Of a stretch of 64,000 bases of DNA, positions 33,544 through 42,697 are shown piece by piece; the stretch's first letter is position 1; each line of letters begins with the position of its first letter. Where the stretch lies: NCBI GenBank assembly GCA_000987045.1, contig LAKY01000016.1, forward strand, positions 62,001 through 126,000, given 5' to 3'. A program made the position numbers and the translations under genes. Origin of the DNA: Clostridiales bacterium PH28_bin88 (GTDB lineage: Bacteria; Bacillota; PH28-bin88). The notes under the pieces were generated by a model. The model ran no database searches and was not told where the DNA came from. It was given only the letters and a program-made list of their open reading frames with translations.

Positions 33544-34308
33544 TTACCTGACAACACCAAGATCGTTTACTGCCCGGCCGAGCAATTCATCCTGAACCCG
33601 GAGCACCCGCTGGTTCGCTTCATAGGCCCTGAGCCCGGTTACCATAGTCACCATTTCAGTTACCAGGCTCACATTAGAAGTCTCCAGCGCTCCTTGCCTG
33701 AGGCCCCGGGGAGAAACAACCCGCGGATTGGCGCCCTCCTCTGCCATGAACCGGTTGTCTCCCACCTTGCGTAACTCCCCGGGTTCTTCAAAGGAGGTTA
33801 CCATCAAGGTGTCCAGCACCATGTCTCCCGCCCGCACCTCACCTGCCGGGGTCACCACAAAACCGGCGTTCTCCACCATGATAGGCCCCCGCTGACCGAG
33901 TACATAGGCACCGTCGGCTGCCACCAGGTACCCGTCGGCGTCCACCCGAAAGTCGCCGCTGCGAGTATACCTGGCGCCCTCCGGGGTTTGCAGGGTAAAA
34001 AATACCAGGCCTTCCTCCGCCAGGGCCAGGTCGGTGCTATGGCCCGTCTGTTCCAATGCTCCTACCTGCTGCACCGGGGCCACTTCCGCTACCTCCACTC
34101 CCCACTGGGTGGTACCCACCGGTTGACCCTGAGGAGAACCATTTGCCCCGCCGGTACGCCCTAAAAGTACCTCCGGGAAGGGCCGAAACACAACCTGGTC
34201 CCGCTTGTACCCGGGAGTGTTGGCATTGGCCAGGTTTTGGGCAACCACATCCTGCCGCTGCTGCTGGACCAGCATGCCCAGAGCTGACGTGTAGATACCC
34301 CTGATCAT
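33544..34308 (-). CDS. Flagellar basal-body rod protein FlgF/FlgG-like
   Basis: 254 aa from ATG 34308 (GGTGGTGG upstream). N-terminal rod motif MIRGIYTSALGMLVQQQRQDVVAQNLANANTPGYKRDQ and C-terminal LETSNVSLVTEMVTMVTGLRAYEANQRVLRVQDE. The middle D1 region (TDLALAEEGLVFFTLQTPEGARYTRSGDF) is as in FlgF/FlgG. Which rod protein it is cannot be separated with confidence. In related Firmicutes the distal rod genes sit apart from flgBC, as here. Confidence 0.88.
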   Translation of the reverse strand: MIRGIYTSALGMLVQQQRQDVVAQNLANANTPGYKRDQVVFRPFPEVLLGRTGGANGSPQGQPVGTTQWGVEVAEVAPVQQVGALEQTGHSTDLALAEEGLVFFTLQTPEGARYTRSGDFRVDADGYLVAADGAYVLGQRGPIMVENAGFVVTPAGEVRAGDMVLDTLMVTSFEEPGELRKVGDNRFMAEEGANPRVVSPRGLRQGALETSNVSLVTEMVTMVTGLRAYEANQRVLRVQDELLGRAVNDLGVVR

Positions 34309-34342
34309 ATGAACCACCACCTTCTATTCAATAATAAAAAAC

Positions 34343-34765
34343 TTACCGGGCAAGTTGCTTGATAATCGAATCCAATTCCGCTCCCCGCGGGATCCGGTAG
34401 ACCCCGGCCCTTAATTGCCGGCTAAGCCCCATTTCAGTCACCCGGGAAGCAAAATCCCTTGCGTCCGCCAACCCTGCCCGTGCAAGTATTTCACCTATCT
34501 CTTGAATCGTGCTGCCCGGGGGGATGTTGACCTCTACCTCAGGTCCTTCTAACTGGGATGAAGGAGGAGGTTGCAAAAGCAAAAACTGCTCCCGGTAGCC
34601 CATCCCCAGAGCTTCAGCCCGTCTCTCAATTTCTTCTTTACTCAAGTGTTGAGGACTCTGGCTCACCCATAGCAAGCCGGATAGAAAGATACCAAGTCCC
34701 AGGCCGAAGAGGATGGGCGCCAGCCGTTTTATCCACCACCTTACCGCCGTAAACTGAGGATTAAT
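34343..34765 (-). CDS. Membrane-anchored MltG/YceG-like N-terminal domain protein, possible ATT start
   Basis: About 140 aa if started at ATT 34765, which has GGGGGAG 5 nt upstream and overlaps the end of the preceding gene. The only standard start in frame, TTG 34675, falls inside the transmembrane helix (WWIKRLAPILFGLGLGIFLS) and has no good ribosome site. After the helix comes a charged stretch and a LysM-like YceG domain (VEVNIPPGSTIQEIGEILARAG... QLRAGVYRIPRGAELDSIIKQLAR). The MltG catalytic domain is absent. A cell-wall-related role at the flagellar base is speculation. Confidence 0.6.
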   Translation of the reverse strand: MNPQFTAVRWWIKRLAPILFGLGLGIFLSGLLWVSQSPQHLSKEEIERRAEALGMGYREQFLLLQPPPSSQLEGPEVEVNIPPGSTIQEIGEILARAGLADARDFASRVTEMGLSRQLRAGVYRIPRGAELDSIIKQLAR

Positions 34766-35154
34766 TCTATCTCCCCCTTTCCTCTGGCCATGTCTCGCGC
34801 GATTTCGGTAACGTCCTTCCCCGCATCAAAAGCCTGGTATACCTGCCGGTACAGGTCTGCATGCCGCTCACCGGCAAGCACCTGTTCAAAACCGGTTTCG
34901 GGTTCAGCGGTATCATCCCCTCTCGGGCCGCGCGCCTCCAAGCCCTCGATTTTCACGGCCACTTCACCTACCGTTTCGGCCAGCAAGTCCACTTTTGCCT
35001 GGAGCAGCCTGAGTTCATCAATTACGGCCGGAGAACCTGCCTGGAAAGGATCCCGGGTGGATGAGGTTCCATCGGGAGCAGCCAGGCGGGATAGGGTTTC
35101 CCGAAAGGTCAGTGCCATTAAAACCAGGCCGGTGATCAATAACAAGTACCCCAC
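34741..35154 (-). CDS. Single-pass membrane protein with coiled coil (DUF6115-like)
   Basis: 137 aa from GTG 35154 (GGGGGGA 6 nt upstream). A leading transmembrane helix (VGYLLLITGLVLMALTF), then a coiled-coil segment (IDELRLLQAKVDLLAETVGEVAVKIEGLEA), an acidic linker and a C-terminal helix-turn-helix-like piece (YQAFDAGKDVTEIARDMARGKGEIELILSLRR). Proteins like this recur between the sigma-28 gene and rod genes in clostridial fla operons. Function unknown; the DUF name is from memory. Confidence 0.75.
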   Translation of the reverse strand: MGYLLLITGLVLMALTFRETLSRLAAPDGTSSTRDPFQAGSPAVIDELRLLQAKVDLLAETVGEVAVKIEGLEARGPRGDDTAEPETGFEQVLAGERHADLYRQVYQAFDAGKDVTEIARDMARGKGEIELILSLRR

Positions 35155-35168
35155 TCTACTTCCCCCCA

Positions 35169-35927
35169 CTATCCAAAATCCAAGAGCTTCTGCCTTAGCC
35201 GGGCCAGTGCTCTGGCATGCAGTTGGCAAACCCGTGATTCGGATACCTCCAACACCCTGCCAATCTCTTTCAGGGTTAACCCCTCGTGATAGTATAGAGA
35301 CAAAACCAGGCGATCCTTTTCCGGCAGGCTTTCCACCGCCTGCGCCAAAGCCCCCCGCAGTTCTTTTTCGGCGTAAGCCGCTTCCGGGTCAGGACTGCTG
35401 TCGTCGGCAATGGCTTCAGACATTCGCGGGCTGTTCTCCGCATCGCCCCCCAGGAGAAACTCTTCCAGGGAAAGCGTTGTGAGGTAGTTGGTTTGAGCCC
35501 ATAACTCTCCCAGTTCTTCGGAGGAAATACCTGCTTCCTTAGCCACCAACTCGTCAGGAACGTCCGGTCCAAATTCCTGCTCCAGACGTGCGTACGCCTG
35601 GTTAACCCGCCGTAGCTTGTCCGTTACCGACCGGGGCGCCCAACTTGCCTGCCGCAGTTCGTCCAGAATGGCTCCCCGGATGCGCTGGGAAGCGTAAGTT
35701 TCAAATTTGACACCGCGCGCAGGGTCATATTTCTCGATGGCGTCAAATAAGCCAAACAGGCCAAAACTGGCCAGGTCTTCCCTGTCAAGGTGGGAAGGCA
35801 GCTTGACCCGTAGCCGGCCAGCAGCCATACGTACCAGCGGCAGGTACAGGGTGATTAGCTTTTGTCGCAATTCCTGATTACTGCTATTCCTGTACGCCTG
35901 CCATAAAGCGTCAACTTCTACCGCCAT
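35169..35927 (-). CDS. fliA: Flagellar sigma factor FliA/SigD (sigma-28)
   Basis: 252 aa from ATG 35927. Region 2 (LITLYLPLVRMAAGRLRVKLPSHLDREDLASFGLFGLFDAIEKYDPARGVKFETYASQRIRGA, positions ~24-88), region 3 (SVTDKLRRVNQAYARLE) and region 4 (LPEKDRLVLSLYYHEGLTLKEIGRVLEVSESRVCQLHARAL) are all intact. It directs late flagellar and chemotaxis genes. It is normally held by FlgM, which is not in this window. A sigma-28-like -10 box occurs ahead of flaG at 60494. Confidence 0.95.
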   Translation of the reverse strand: MAVEVDALWQAYRNSSNQELRQKLITLYLPLVRMAAGRLRVKLPSHLDREDLASFGLFGLFDAIEKYDPARGVKFETYASQRIRGAILDELRQASWAPRSVTDKLRRVNQAYARLEQEFGPDVPDELVAKEAGISSEELGELWAQTNYLTTLSLEEFLLGGDAENSPRMSEAIADDSSPDPEAAYAEKELRGALAQAVESLPEKDRLVLSLYYHEGLTLKEIGRVLEVSESRVCQLHARALARLRQKLLDFG

Positions 35928-35940
35928 CTGTGAAAACCCC

Positions 35941-36621
35941 TTATTCCCTACCTTCAATCCGCCACTGATCCAACATTTTACGAAAGATGAAACTGATTAC
36001 TTTATCCCGGTCCCGTTCGCTGATCCGCTCAAAAGACACCCCTACTACATAGCGGCGGAAGCCGTCCAGGTCGCTAGGGTCGCACCGCCTGATCCTTCCT
36101 ACCGCCGACACCTCCACCGTCTTGCCCTTGTGGGGGACAGATAACTTCAACAGTACCAGGGTTTCGGGTGCCAGCGCTTCCGGGACAACTAACTGCATGC
36201 CGCCCCCGCTCAGGTCTACCGTCATACCCCGCTTAGCCGGCTCCAAGAGGTGAACCCGGGGGACCTCCTCCGGGGTAATCGACTGGTAACTGACCTCTAT
36301 CGCGCACTTGATCCGCACAAAACTCCTCAGCTGCATCCGGTGAACCTGGGTAGGCAGCGCCAAAATATATAGCGGTACATTATCCTGTTTCTTACCGGTG
36401 ACTGTTGTGGAAAACAGGTACTGCTCGTTATCGGCGATAACCCTGATATCAACCTTTTCTCCGGGATGTAGGGGCAGCAGTATACCGGCAGACGAGGGTA
36501 CCTGGATGGCAAAGTTGAATTCCGTAACGTCCTGGATCAAGCTCTTGTAGGGATTTCCTTCATCATCCCGGATAACCTCGACCTTGCGGTTAACCACCAG
36601 CACCTTATTAAGTGATTTCAA
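35941..36621 (-). CDS. YcgR/PilZ-type c-di-GMP flagellar brake protein
   Basis: 226 aa from TTG 36621 following GGGGGGAAGG. N-terminal YcgR domain (residues ~20-95) and C-terminal PilZ domain. The c-di-GMP RxxxR segment is in RSFVRIKCAIEVSY (weak), and the D/NxSxxG motif is clear as VDLSGGGMQLVVPEAL. Such proteins slow the motor when c-di-GMP is high. Together with the c-di-GMP riboswitch upstream of flgB this makes two c-di-GMP inputs on this flagellum. Confidence 0.87.
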   Translation of the reverse strand: MKSLNKVLVVNRKVEVIRDDEGNPYKSLIQDVTEFNFAIQVPSSAGILLPLHPGEKVDIRVIADNEQYLFSTTVTGKKQDNVPLYILALPTQVHRMQLRSFVRIKCAIEVSYQSITPEEVPRVHLLEPAKRGMTVDLSGGGMQLVVPEALAPETLVLLKLSVPHKGKTVEVSAVGRIRRCDPSDLDGFRRYVVGVSFERISERDRDKVISFIFRKMLDQWRIEGRE

Positions 36622-36636
36622 AACCTTCCCCCCTTT

Positions 36637-36744
36637 ACAGGAAGCAGGAGACAAGATGCAAGAGGCAAGATTGCTTGTTGGAATTGGCTGTGCCAATTCC
36701 TTCTTATACTTCTTGCTTCCTGCTTCATATCTCTTGCTTCCTGT
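36637..36744. repeat. Imperfect palindromic repeat, family A, copy 2
   Basis: Ends ACAGGAAGC / GCTTCCTGT, centre GGAATTGGC-N3-GCCAATTCC (36680-36700), arms of degenerate AGGCAAG / AAGCAAG units. It abuts the flhG stop codon exactly as copy 1 abuts that of flxA, and occupies the gap between flhG and the PilZ gene inside the operon. Confidence 0.75.
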
Positions 36745-37616
36745 TAGCTGAATAGCCGCAGCAGGCGTTCCATAAAACCGCCCACTCCCCCGGTCGACCA
36801 GCTCCCGCCTTCGACCAAACCAGCGGCGATATCCCGGATGTTTTGGGTTGCCACCGCTTGCGGGTACAGGAGGGTAAATGGTTGCTGGCTCATCACCGCC
36901 TTGCCGACCGCCCGGTCATCCAGGATATAGCCCAGGGTGGTTACCTTGAGTTGAAGGAACCGTCTCGCCGCGGTTTCCAGCTTTGCCGCCGTTTGCTGCG
37001 CTTCTCCCCTGTTAGAGGCCCTGTTAATGACCAGGTATACCTCCTGGTGAAGTTGAAACCGGGACAGCACCTTGATCATACTGTAGGCGTCAGTAATAGC
37101 CGTAGGCTCAGGAGTGGAAATAATCATCACCTCGTCGGCGGCACTCACAAAACCCAGGACGTTACGGGAAATACCTCCTCCGGTATCAATCAGCAGAAAG
37201 TCAGCCCGGTCCTCAAAAATCCGGATTTCCCGGAGCAGATGCTCCCGCTGGTAGTAGTCCAGGTTGGCCAGTTCCTGTACCCCGGACCCTCCCGGCACCA
37301 CCATGATGTCGTACGGCCCCGGAATGATTATCTGCTCAAGGCTCCTCTCGCCCCGGAGCACATCGTGAAGGGTGTATTTGGGCACCATTCCCAGCAGTAC
37401 GTCCACATTGGCCATGCCCAAGTCGGCATCGAAAACCGCTACGCGTTTACCCATGCGGGCAAGGGTAATGGCCAAATTAACCACCACATTGGTTTTCCCA
37501 ACCCCGCCCTTTCCACTGGAAACAGCGATCACCCGCAGGCCGGAAGGGGTTTTCTGCACTTGTTCCACCCATCGCGCCTGGGCCAATTCCCTCAGTCTGG
37601 CAGCCTGGTCCGGCAT
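36744..37616 (-). CDS. flhG: Flagellum number/placement ATPase FlhG (MinD-like)
   Basis: 290 aa. Deviant Walker A SSGKGGVGKTNVVVNLAI at ~33-50, AVFDADLGMANVDVLLG, FLLIDTGGGISRNVLGF and the C-terminal amphipathic helix (FMERLLRLFS) that binds membrane. The N-terminal DQAARLRELA segment is the FlhF-stimulating DQxxxLR motif. It partners FlhF, whose gene ends 1 nt upstream. Confidence 0.95.
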   Translation of the reverse strand: MPDQAARLRELAQARWVEQVQKTPSGLRVIAVSSGKGGVGKTNVVVNLAITLARMGKRVAVFDADLGMANVDVLLGMVPKYTLHDVLRGERSLEQIIIPGPYDIMVVPGGSGVQELANLDYYQREHLLREIRIFEDRADFLLIDTGGGISRNVLGFVSAADEVMIISTPEPTAITDAYSMIKVLSRFQLHQEVYLVINRASNRGEAQQTAAKLETAARRFLQLKVTTLGYILDDRAVGKAVMSQQPFTLLYPQAVATQNIRDIAAGLVEGGSWSTGGVGGFMERLLRLFS

Positions 37617-37617
37617 C

Positions 37618-38682
37618 CTATCCCACCGCCCCCAAAATCATTTTCGCCAGCTTCTGCGGGTCCACCACTTCAATGTCGTCGGGTACGTTCTGCCCGTTGG
37701 TAACATATGCCACCGGCATACTGGTGGCGTGGGCAATATTCAGAATGGCGCCCAGTGCCTCCGTCTCGTCGGTTTTGGTGAAAATCAGACTATTGTAGTT
37801 CAGTACTTTAAAGTCCTCCACAACGGACATCAGGTCCCGGTTTTTGGTGGTACAGCTCAAAACCAGGAATGTTTCCATCGGGGCAATGGCATCCAGAAAA
37901 CCTCTCAGCTCGGCGATGCTCATGCGGTTTTTGGAAGGCCTGCCGGCGGTATCAATCAGGATAGCGTCCTTTTCCCGGTGACGGTGAACGGCTTCTTTCA
38001 GTTCTTTGGGTGTCATTACCACTTCCACCGGGACGCCCAGGATCTCCCCGTAGGTTTGGAGCTGGTCCACCGCTCCGATGCGGTAGGTATCGAGAGTAAC
38101 GAGGGCTACCTTCCTCTTGTTAAAGATGGAAAACTGGGCAGCCAGTTTGGCCAGGGTTGTGGTTTTCCCTACCCCCGTAGGCCCCACAAAAGTTAACACC
38201 CTGGCGGAAGCTCCCGCGGGATGCCCTGGCGCAAACATCCCGGCGACCCGGTCGAGGAGTTGCTGCCGCATGGTGGCGTCGTCCCTGGCTACTCCGGTGT
38301 TGTCCGCTATCCCCTGAAGCAGTTGATCAATGATCTCCGCTTTTATTTCCAGGTCCAGCAAGAGTTTTCGCCACCTGGCCAGTTCACCGGGTTCATTACC
38401 GGGGGCCTGCGCCATGGTCACCTGTTTCAGGAGAGTCTTAACCTCGGCTATCTCCTGCGCCCACTTCCGCCGTTCCTCCTGCCACAGCACCTGCTGGGTG
38501 GAGCTGTCGTCTTTCTCATCCAGGGCGGCAGTGACCTCCAACTGTTCCGGAGCCAGCCACCCCCGCCACCCGGGCAGGCGGACCTTCCGCGAACTGATAA
38601 TCACCGCCTCAGGACCCAGGTCCCGCTTGATGAGGCTAAGCGCTTCCGGCATGTTATTGACCACGTAGCGCTTGATTTTCAT
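37618..38682 (-). CDS. flhF: Flagellar SRP-like GTPase FlhF
   Basis: 354 aa. N-domain (MKIKRYVVNNMPEALSLIKRDLG), helical middle and NG domain with G1 VGPTGVGKTTTLAKLA, G2/G3 VTLDTYRIGAVDQL and ILIDTAGRPSKN, G4 IFTKTDETEALG. It places the new flagellum and recruits FliF/FlhA. Overlaps the flhA stop by 4 nt. Confidence 0.96.
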   Translation of the reverse strand: MKIKRYVVNNMPEALSLIKRDLGPEAVIISSRKVRLPGWRGWLAPEQLEVTAALDEKDDSSTQQVLWQEERRKWAQEIAEVKTLLKQVTMAQAPGNEPGELARWRKLLLDLEIKAEIIDQLLQGIADNTGVARDDATMRQQLLDRVAGMFAPGHPAGASARVLTFVGPTGVGKTTTLAKLAAQFSIFNKRKVALVTLDTYRIGAVDQLQTYGEILGVPVEVVMTPKELKEAVHRHREKDAILIDTAGRPSKNRMSIAELRGFLDAIAPMETFLVLSCTTKNRDLMSVVEDFKVLNYNSLIFTKTDETEALGAILNIAHATSMPVAYVTNGQNVPDDIEVVDPQKLAKMILGAVG

Positions 38683-40757
38683 TCAAGCATCACCGTCCCA
38701 ACGGATTCTATCTCAAGATGGGGGGCTAATTCATTGAGAGCAAGCACCACCAGTGCCGGTAAGTATCGTTCGGTTAACCGCTTAAAAGGCAGCCGTACCC
38801 TGGATGAACATAACACCACCGGTTGATTGCCCCCCATGGCGAGCCTTTCTGCCAGCTGCCCCACCTGGTCCAGCACCCGCTGGGCCACCTCGGGAGCCAG
38901 CACCGGATAGGTTCCATTCTGGGTGGGCTGCAGCGACTCGGAAATCACTTGTTCCAGCCTGGGATGCAGGGTAATCACCGGCAGCATCCCTCCTTCCCCG
39001 CTGTACAGCCGGGAGATTGTCCGGTTGAGGGCCTGGCGGGTGGCCTCGGTTAAGAAGTCCAGGTCTTTGGTCAGCCTGGCATTGTCCGCCAGAGCCTCCA
39101 TGATGGTGACCAGGTCCCGCACCGGTATGCGCTCTTTTAACAGGTTCTGCAACACTTTTTGTACTTCCCCCAGGGAAAGCAGGTCAGGTACCAGTTCCTC
39201 CACCACCGCGGGGTTATTTTCCTTAACGGCATCCAGCATCTCTTTTACTTCCTGGCGACCCAGCAGTTCCGCGGCATGCATCTTGATAAATTCGGTCAGG
39301 TGGGTAATCAGGACTGTAATGGCATCCACCACGGTAAAGCCCTTCATTTCCAACCGCTCTTTTTCCATACCGCTAACCCACCAGGCGGGAAGCCCGAAGG
39401 TGGGCTCCCGGGTAGGAGTGCCCGATACCGTCTCTCCCGCGTCACCCGGATTCATGGCGAGGTAGTGCCCCGGCATCACCTCGCCGGAGGCGGTCTCTAC
39501 CCCTCTGATTTTGAATGTATAAGCGTTTGGTCCTAACTGCAGGTTATCCCTGATGCGAATGGGCCGGACGAAGACCCCCAACTCAGCGGCACACTGGCGG
39601 CGGACTGCCGCCAGCCGGTCCAACAAGTCTCCTCCGTGGGTCTCATCCGTAAAGGGAATCAGGTTATACCCGATCTCGATCTCCAGCGGGTCAATCTGGA
39701 ATAATGACAGGACGTTTTCCGGCTGGCGAGGTCGCGCCTGTTGGGCGGCCTGCTCCCGCTCCTGTTTTTGCGTCCGCCCTGATTCCCGCAAGAGGGTGTA
39801 CGCGGTGTAGCCGGTACCGGCAGCCAGGATCAGGAAAGGTAGATGGGGTAACCCCGGGACCAGCCCCAGTACGGCCAGAATGCCCGCCGCCAGGGCGATG
39901 ATCCTGGGAAATGCCGTCAACTGCCGCGAAAGGTCTTTGCCGAAGCTCTCTCCCGCACCGGACCTGGTCACCAGGATGCCGGTAGCGGTAGAGACCAGCA
40001 GGGCTGGGATCTGGGTGACCAGCCCGTCGCCTACCGTCAGCAGGGTGAACTTTTGCACCGCCCCCATGAGGGGCATCCCCATCTGCCAGACACCCACGAC
40101 GAAACCACCCAGGATGTTGACCAGCGTAATGACGATACCCGCAATGGCGTCACCCCGGACAAACTTGCTGGCGCCGTCCATCGCCCCGAAGAAATCCGCC
40201 TCTTGCTGCAGCTGCCGGCGCCGTTCTCTCGCTTCCGCCTCGGTGATCAAGCCGGAGTTAAGGTCGGCGTCGATCGCCATCTGTTTCCCCGGCATGGCAT
40301 CGAGGGTAAACCGGGCCGCCACCTCGGCCACCCGGCCCGCCCCGTTGGTGATCACCACAAACTGGATGACGGTAATGATGATAAAGACGATGAACCCCAC
40401 CACATAGTTGCCGCCCACCACAAAGTCCCCGAAGGCCTGGATGACTTCTCCCGCATCACCCTTACTCAAGATCAGCCGGGTTGAGGAGATATTCAGGGCC
40501 AGGCGAAACAGGGTCACCACCAGCAGCAGCGAGGGAAAGACGGAGAACTGCAGCGGTTGGGTGGTAAACATGGTCGTCAGCATAATCACCAGGCTAAAGG
40601 CCAGGCTGAAGGAAAGCAGGAGACTTAGCAAGAAAGGCGGCAGCGGAATAATGATAATGACAATAATGCCGATGACCAGGGCAGCGATCAGCATGTCTTT
40701 GTGCTCGGTAAGCCGCTGCATGGATACTGGAAAGCCGTCGCCTTGGGGGGCCGCCAT
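38679..40757 (-). CDS. flhA: Flagellar export gate protein FlhA
   Basis: 692 aa from ATG 40757 (AAGGAGGT 7 nt upstream); a GTG at 40766 is less well placed. Eight membrane helices in residues ~20-320 include the FHIPEP region (RFTLDAMPGKQMAIDADLNSGLI). The large cytoplasmic domain follows (IGYNLIPFTDETHGGDLLDRLAAVRRQCAAELG... LLGRQEVKEMLDAV). It is the main proton-driven gate and docking ring of the type III exporter. Confidence 0.96.
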   Translation of the reverse strand: MAAPQGDGFPVSMQRLTEHKDMLIAALVIGIIVIIIIPLPPFLLSLLLSFSLAFSLVIMLTTMFTTQPLQFSVFPSLLLVVTLFRLALNISSTRLILSKGDAGEVIQAFGDFVVGGNYVVGFIVFIIITVIQFVVITNGAGRVAEVAARFTLDAMPGKQMAIDADLNSGLITEAEARERRRQLQQEADFFGAMDGASKFVRGDAIAGIVITLVNILGGFVVGVWQMGMPLMGAVQKFTLLTVGDGLVTQIPALLVSTATGILVTRSGAGESFGKDLSRQLTAFPRIIALAAGILAVLGLVPGLPHLPFLILAAGTGYTAYTLLRESGRTQKQEREQAAQQARPRQPENVLSLFQIDPLEIEIGYNLIPFTDETHGGDLLDRLAAVRRQCAAELGVFVRPIRIRDNLQLGPNAYTFKIRGVETASGEVMPGHYLAMNPGDAGETVSGTPTREPTFGLPAWWVSGMEKERLEMKGFTVVDAITVLITHLTEFIKMHAAELLGRQEVKEMLDAVKENNPAVVEELVPDLLSLGEVQKVLQNLLKERIPVRDLVTIMEALADNARLTKDLDFLTEATRQALNRTISRLYSGEGGMLPVITLHPRLEQVISESLQPTQNGTYPVLAPEVAQRVLDQVGQLAERLAMGGNQPVVLCSSRVRLPFKRLTERYLPALVVLALNELAPHLEIESVGTVMLE

Positions 40758-40772
40758 CTGCCTCACCTCCTT

Positions 40773-40837
40773 TTAGTGACTAGTTGCTAGTGACTGGTGA
40801 CTAGTGGAACCAGACACCCCCAGTCGCTAGTCACTAA
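40773..40837. repeat. Imperfect palindromic repeat, family B (TTAGTGACTAGT-type)
   Basis: TTAGTGACTAG...GTGACTGG arm facing CCAGTCGCTAGTCACTAA, overlapping the flhB stop codon. Related fragments: 12411-12433, 21767-21790, 46963-46995 and 57378-57406, all intergenic. Confidence 0.65.
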
Positions 40838-41919
40838 TAACGTTTAATACGGTACAGCATTGCGAGAATTTCGGCCACAGCTTGATAGAGTTCGGCAGGG
40901 ATCTCCTGGCCGATTTCAACGTTTTTGTACAGGAACTGGGCCACCGGCTTGTTTTCCACCACCGGCACCTTGTGTTCCCGAGCCACTTCCACAATCCGTT
41001 TAGCGATGTCCCCTCCTCCTTTGGCTACCACCTCCGGGGCGCCCGCCTGGCCGTTTTCATACTTCAACGCTATCGCCAGGTGGGTGGGGTTGGTGATCAC
41101 CACCGTGGCCCGCGGTACGCTCTGGATCATGCGCCGCATCGCCAGCTGCCGCTGCCTTTCCCTCAACTTGGCCTTGATCTGGGGATCACCCTCGGTCTGC
41201 TTTAACTCCTCTTTGACTTCCTGTTTGCTCATTTTAATGCGCTCGCGGAATTCTCGGCGTTGGAACATAAAGTCCAGCACCGCAATCACAGCAAATATCG
41301 CCACAGCCCCCAATGCCACCCGGAAGATCACGTCTGCCACCAGGGCCACACCCTGGGGGAGCCCCATATCCGCAAGAAACAGCAGTTTGGCAAACCTTCC
41401 GCGCACGATGGTATAGGTAACCACACCTACCGCCGTTACTTTCAACAACGCCTTGCCCAATTCCACCAGCGCCCGCCGGGAAATAATGCGCTTAAATCCT
41501 TCCGCCGGGTTCAGGTTTTCCAGGCGTAATCTCGTCGGCTCCGCTGAGAAGTTGAAACCCACCTGGGCAAAGTTCACTACCAGGCCCGCTGCCAGGGCTA
41601 CCAGAAACACAGGGGCCATCAACTTTAAAAAAAATACTGCTGTGCTACTGAACAAGTAGCCAAGGTTTAATGCTGTGACGGGCTCGGTGAGGGATCCACC
41701 CAGTAACCAGATAAAGAACCGGCTCACCTGCTCCATCACGGAACGCCAGGTTACCAGCAGGAGTAGTACCAGGGCAGCCATTCCCACCGCGGCATTCATG
41801 TCAGAGCTGCGGGCTACCTGCCCCTTCCTCCTGACTTCCTCCCTGCGGTGGGGAGTAGCCTCTTCAGTTTTCTCCTGGGCAAAGAGTTGCAGGTCAAAAC
41901 GCCATTTTTCTGGCAGCAT
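40834..41919 (-). CDS. flhB: Flagellar export switch protein FlhB
   Basis: 361 aa. N-terminal KTEEATPHRREEVRRKGQVARS, four membrane helices, and the C-terminal autocleavage site in TVVITNPTHLAIALKYE (NPTH). It switches export specificity from hook to filament together with FliK. Its start overlaps the fliR end at 41919. Confidence 0.96.
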   Translation of the reverse strand: MLPEKWRFDLQLFAQEKTEEATPHRREEVRRKGQVARSSDMNAAVGMAALVLLLLVTWRSVMEQVSRFFIWLLGGSLTEPVTALNLGYLFSSTAVFFLKLMAPVFLVALAAGLVVNFAQVGFNFSAEPTRLRLENLNPAEGFKRIISRRALVELGKALLKVTAVGVVTYTIVRGRFAKLLFLADMGLPQGVALVADVIFRVALGAVAIFAVIAVLDFMFQRREFRERIKMSKQEVKEELKQTEGDPQIKAKLRERQRQLAMRRMIQSVPRATVVITNPTHLAIALKYENGQAGAPEVVAKGGGDIAKRIVEVAREHKVPVVENKPVAQFLYKNVEIGQEIPAELYQAVAEILAMLYRIKRY

Positions 41920-42692
41920 TATCGCAGGCTCCCCATCAATATCGCCAGGTCTCTTTCCATCTGGGTGAAAACCGTACCCACTACCGCCGCCATCAGGGGA
42001 GCGGCCAGGCTGAGGGTAAGCATACCCAGAGCAACCTTTAAGGGAAACCCCAGGATAAAAACGTTCAGTTGGGGGACTGTACGGGCTACCATACCCAGGG
42101 CCAAGTCGCTGATTAACAGCACCGCCAGTATGGGAGCGGCAATGCGCAAGCCCAGGGCAAACATACCGGTAAAAACCCCTATCACATGTGCGGTGGCGCC
42201 GCCGTTAACCGAAGCCACCCCTACCGGAACCAATTCGAAGCTCCCGACTAGAGCAAGGATCAGGGTGTGGTGCCCGTTGATGATTAAGAACAGCAGGATC
42301 CCCAACATGTACAGGTACTCCCCCATCAGGCTGGTGCGGGAACCTGTCAGGGGGTCCATCAACCCGGTCATGGCAAAACCCATTTGCAAGTCACCCAGTT
42401 CCCCCGCCACCTTAATCGCCGTGAAGGTAAGGGTAGCTATAAATCCAAGGGCGAGTCCCACCAGCACCTCCCCAACCGCCTCTAAACCGTAGCCCAGCAG
42501 GGTGGAAGGCAAGGCCACACCCCCCGTACCCATCAACGGGTATACCAGCAGGGTGAGCACTACACCAAATCCCACTTTAACCAGGGGAGGCACGTTCCTG
42601 ATTGAAAAAAACGGCGCCGCGACAGAAAAAGCGGTAAGCCTTGCAAACACCAAAAACAGTACCTGCAGTTGCTCGAAGTTGATCAAGGCCAC
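41919..42692 (-). CDS. fliR: Flagellar export protein FliR
   Basis: 257 aa, six membrane helices; conserved VFARLTAFSVAAPFFSIRNVPPLVKVG near the start and LQMGFAMTGLMDPLTG in the middle. Part of the FliPQR export gate; fliQ, fliR and flhB are contiguous. Confidence 0.95.
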   Translation of the reverse strand: MALINFEQLQVLFLVFARLTAFSVAAPFFSIRNVPPLVKVGFGVVLTLLVYPLMGTGGVALPSTLLGYGLEAVGEVLVGLALGFIATLTFTAIKVAGELGDLQMGFAMTGLMDPLTGSRTSLMGEYLYMLGILLFLIINGHHTLILALVGSFELVPVGVASVNGGATAHVIGVFTGMFALGLRIAAPILAVLLISDLALGMVARTVPQLNVFILGFPLKVALGMLTLSLAAPLMAAVVGTVFTQMERDLAILMGSLR

Positions 42693-42697
42693 AACCC

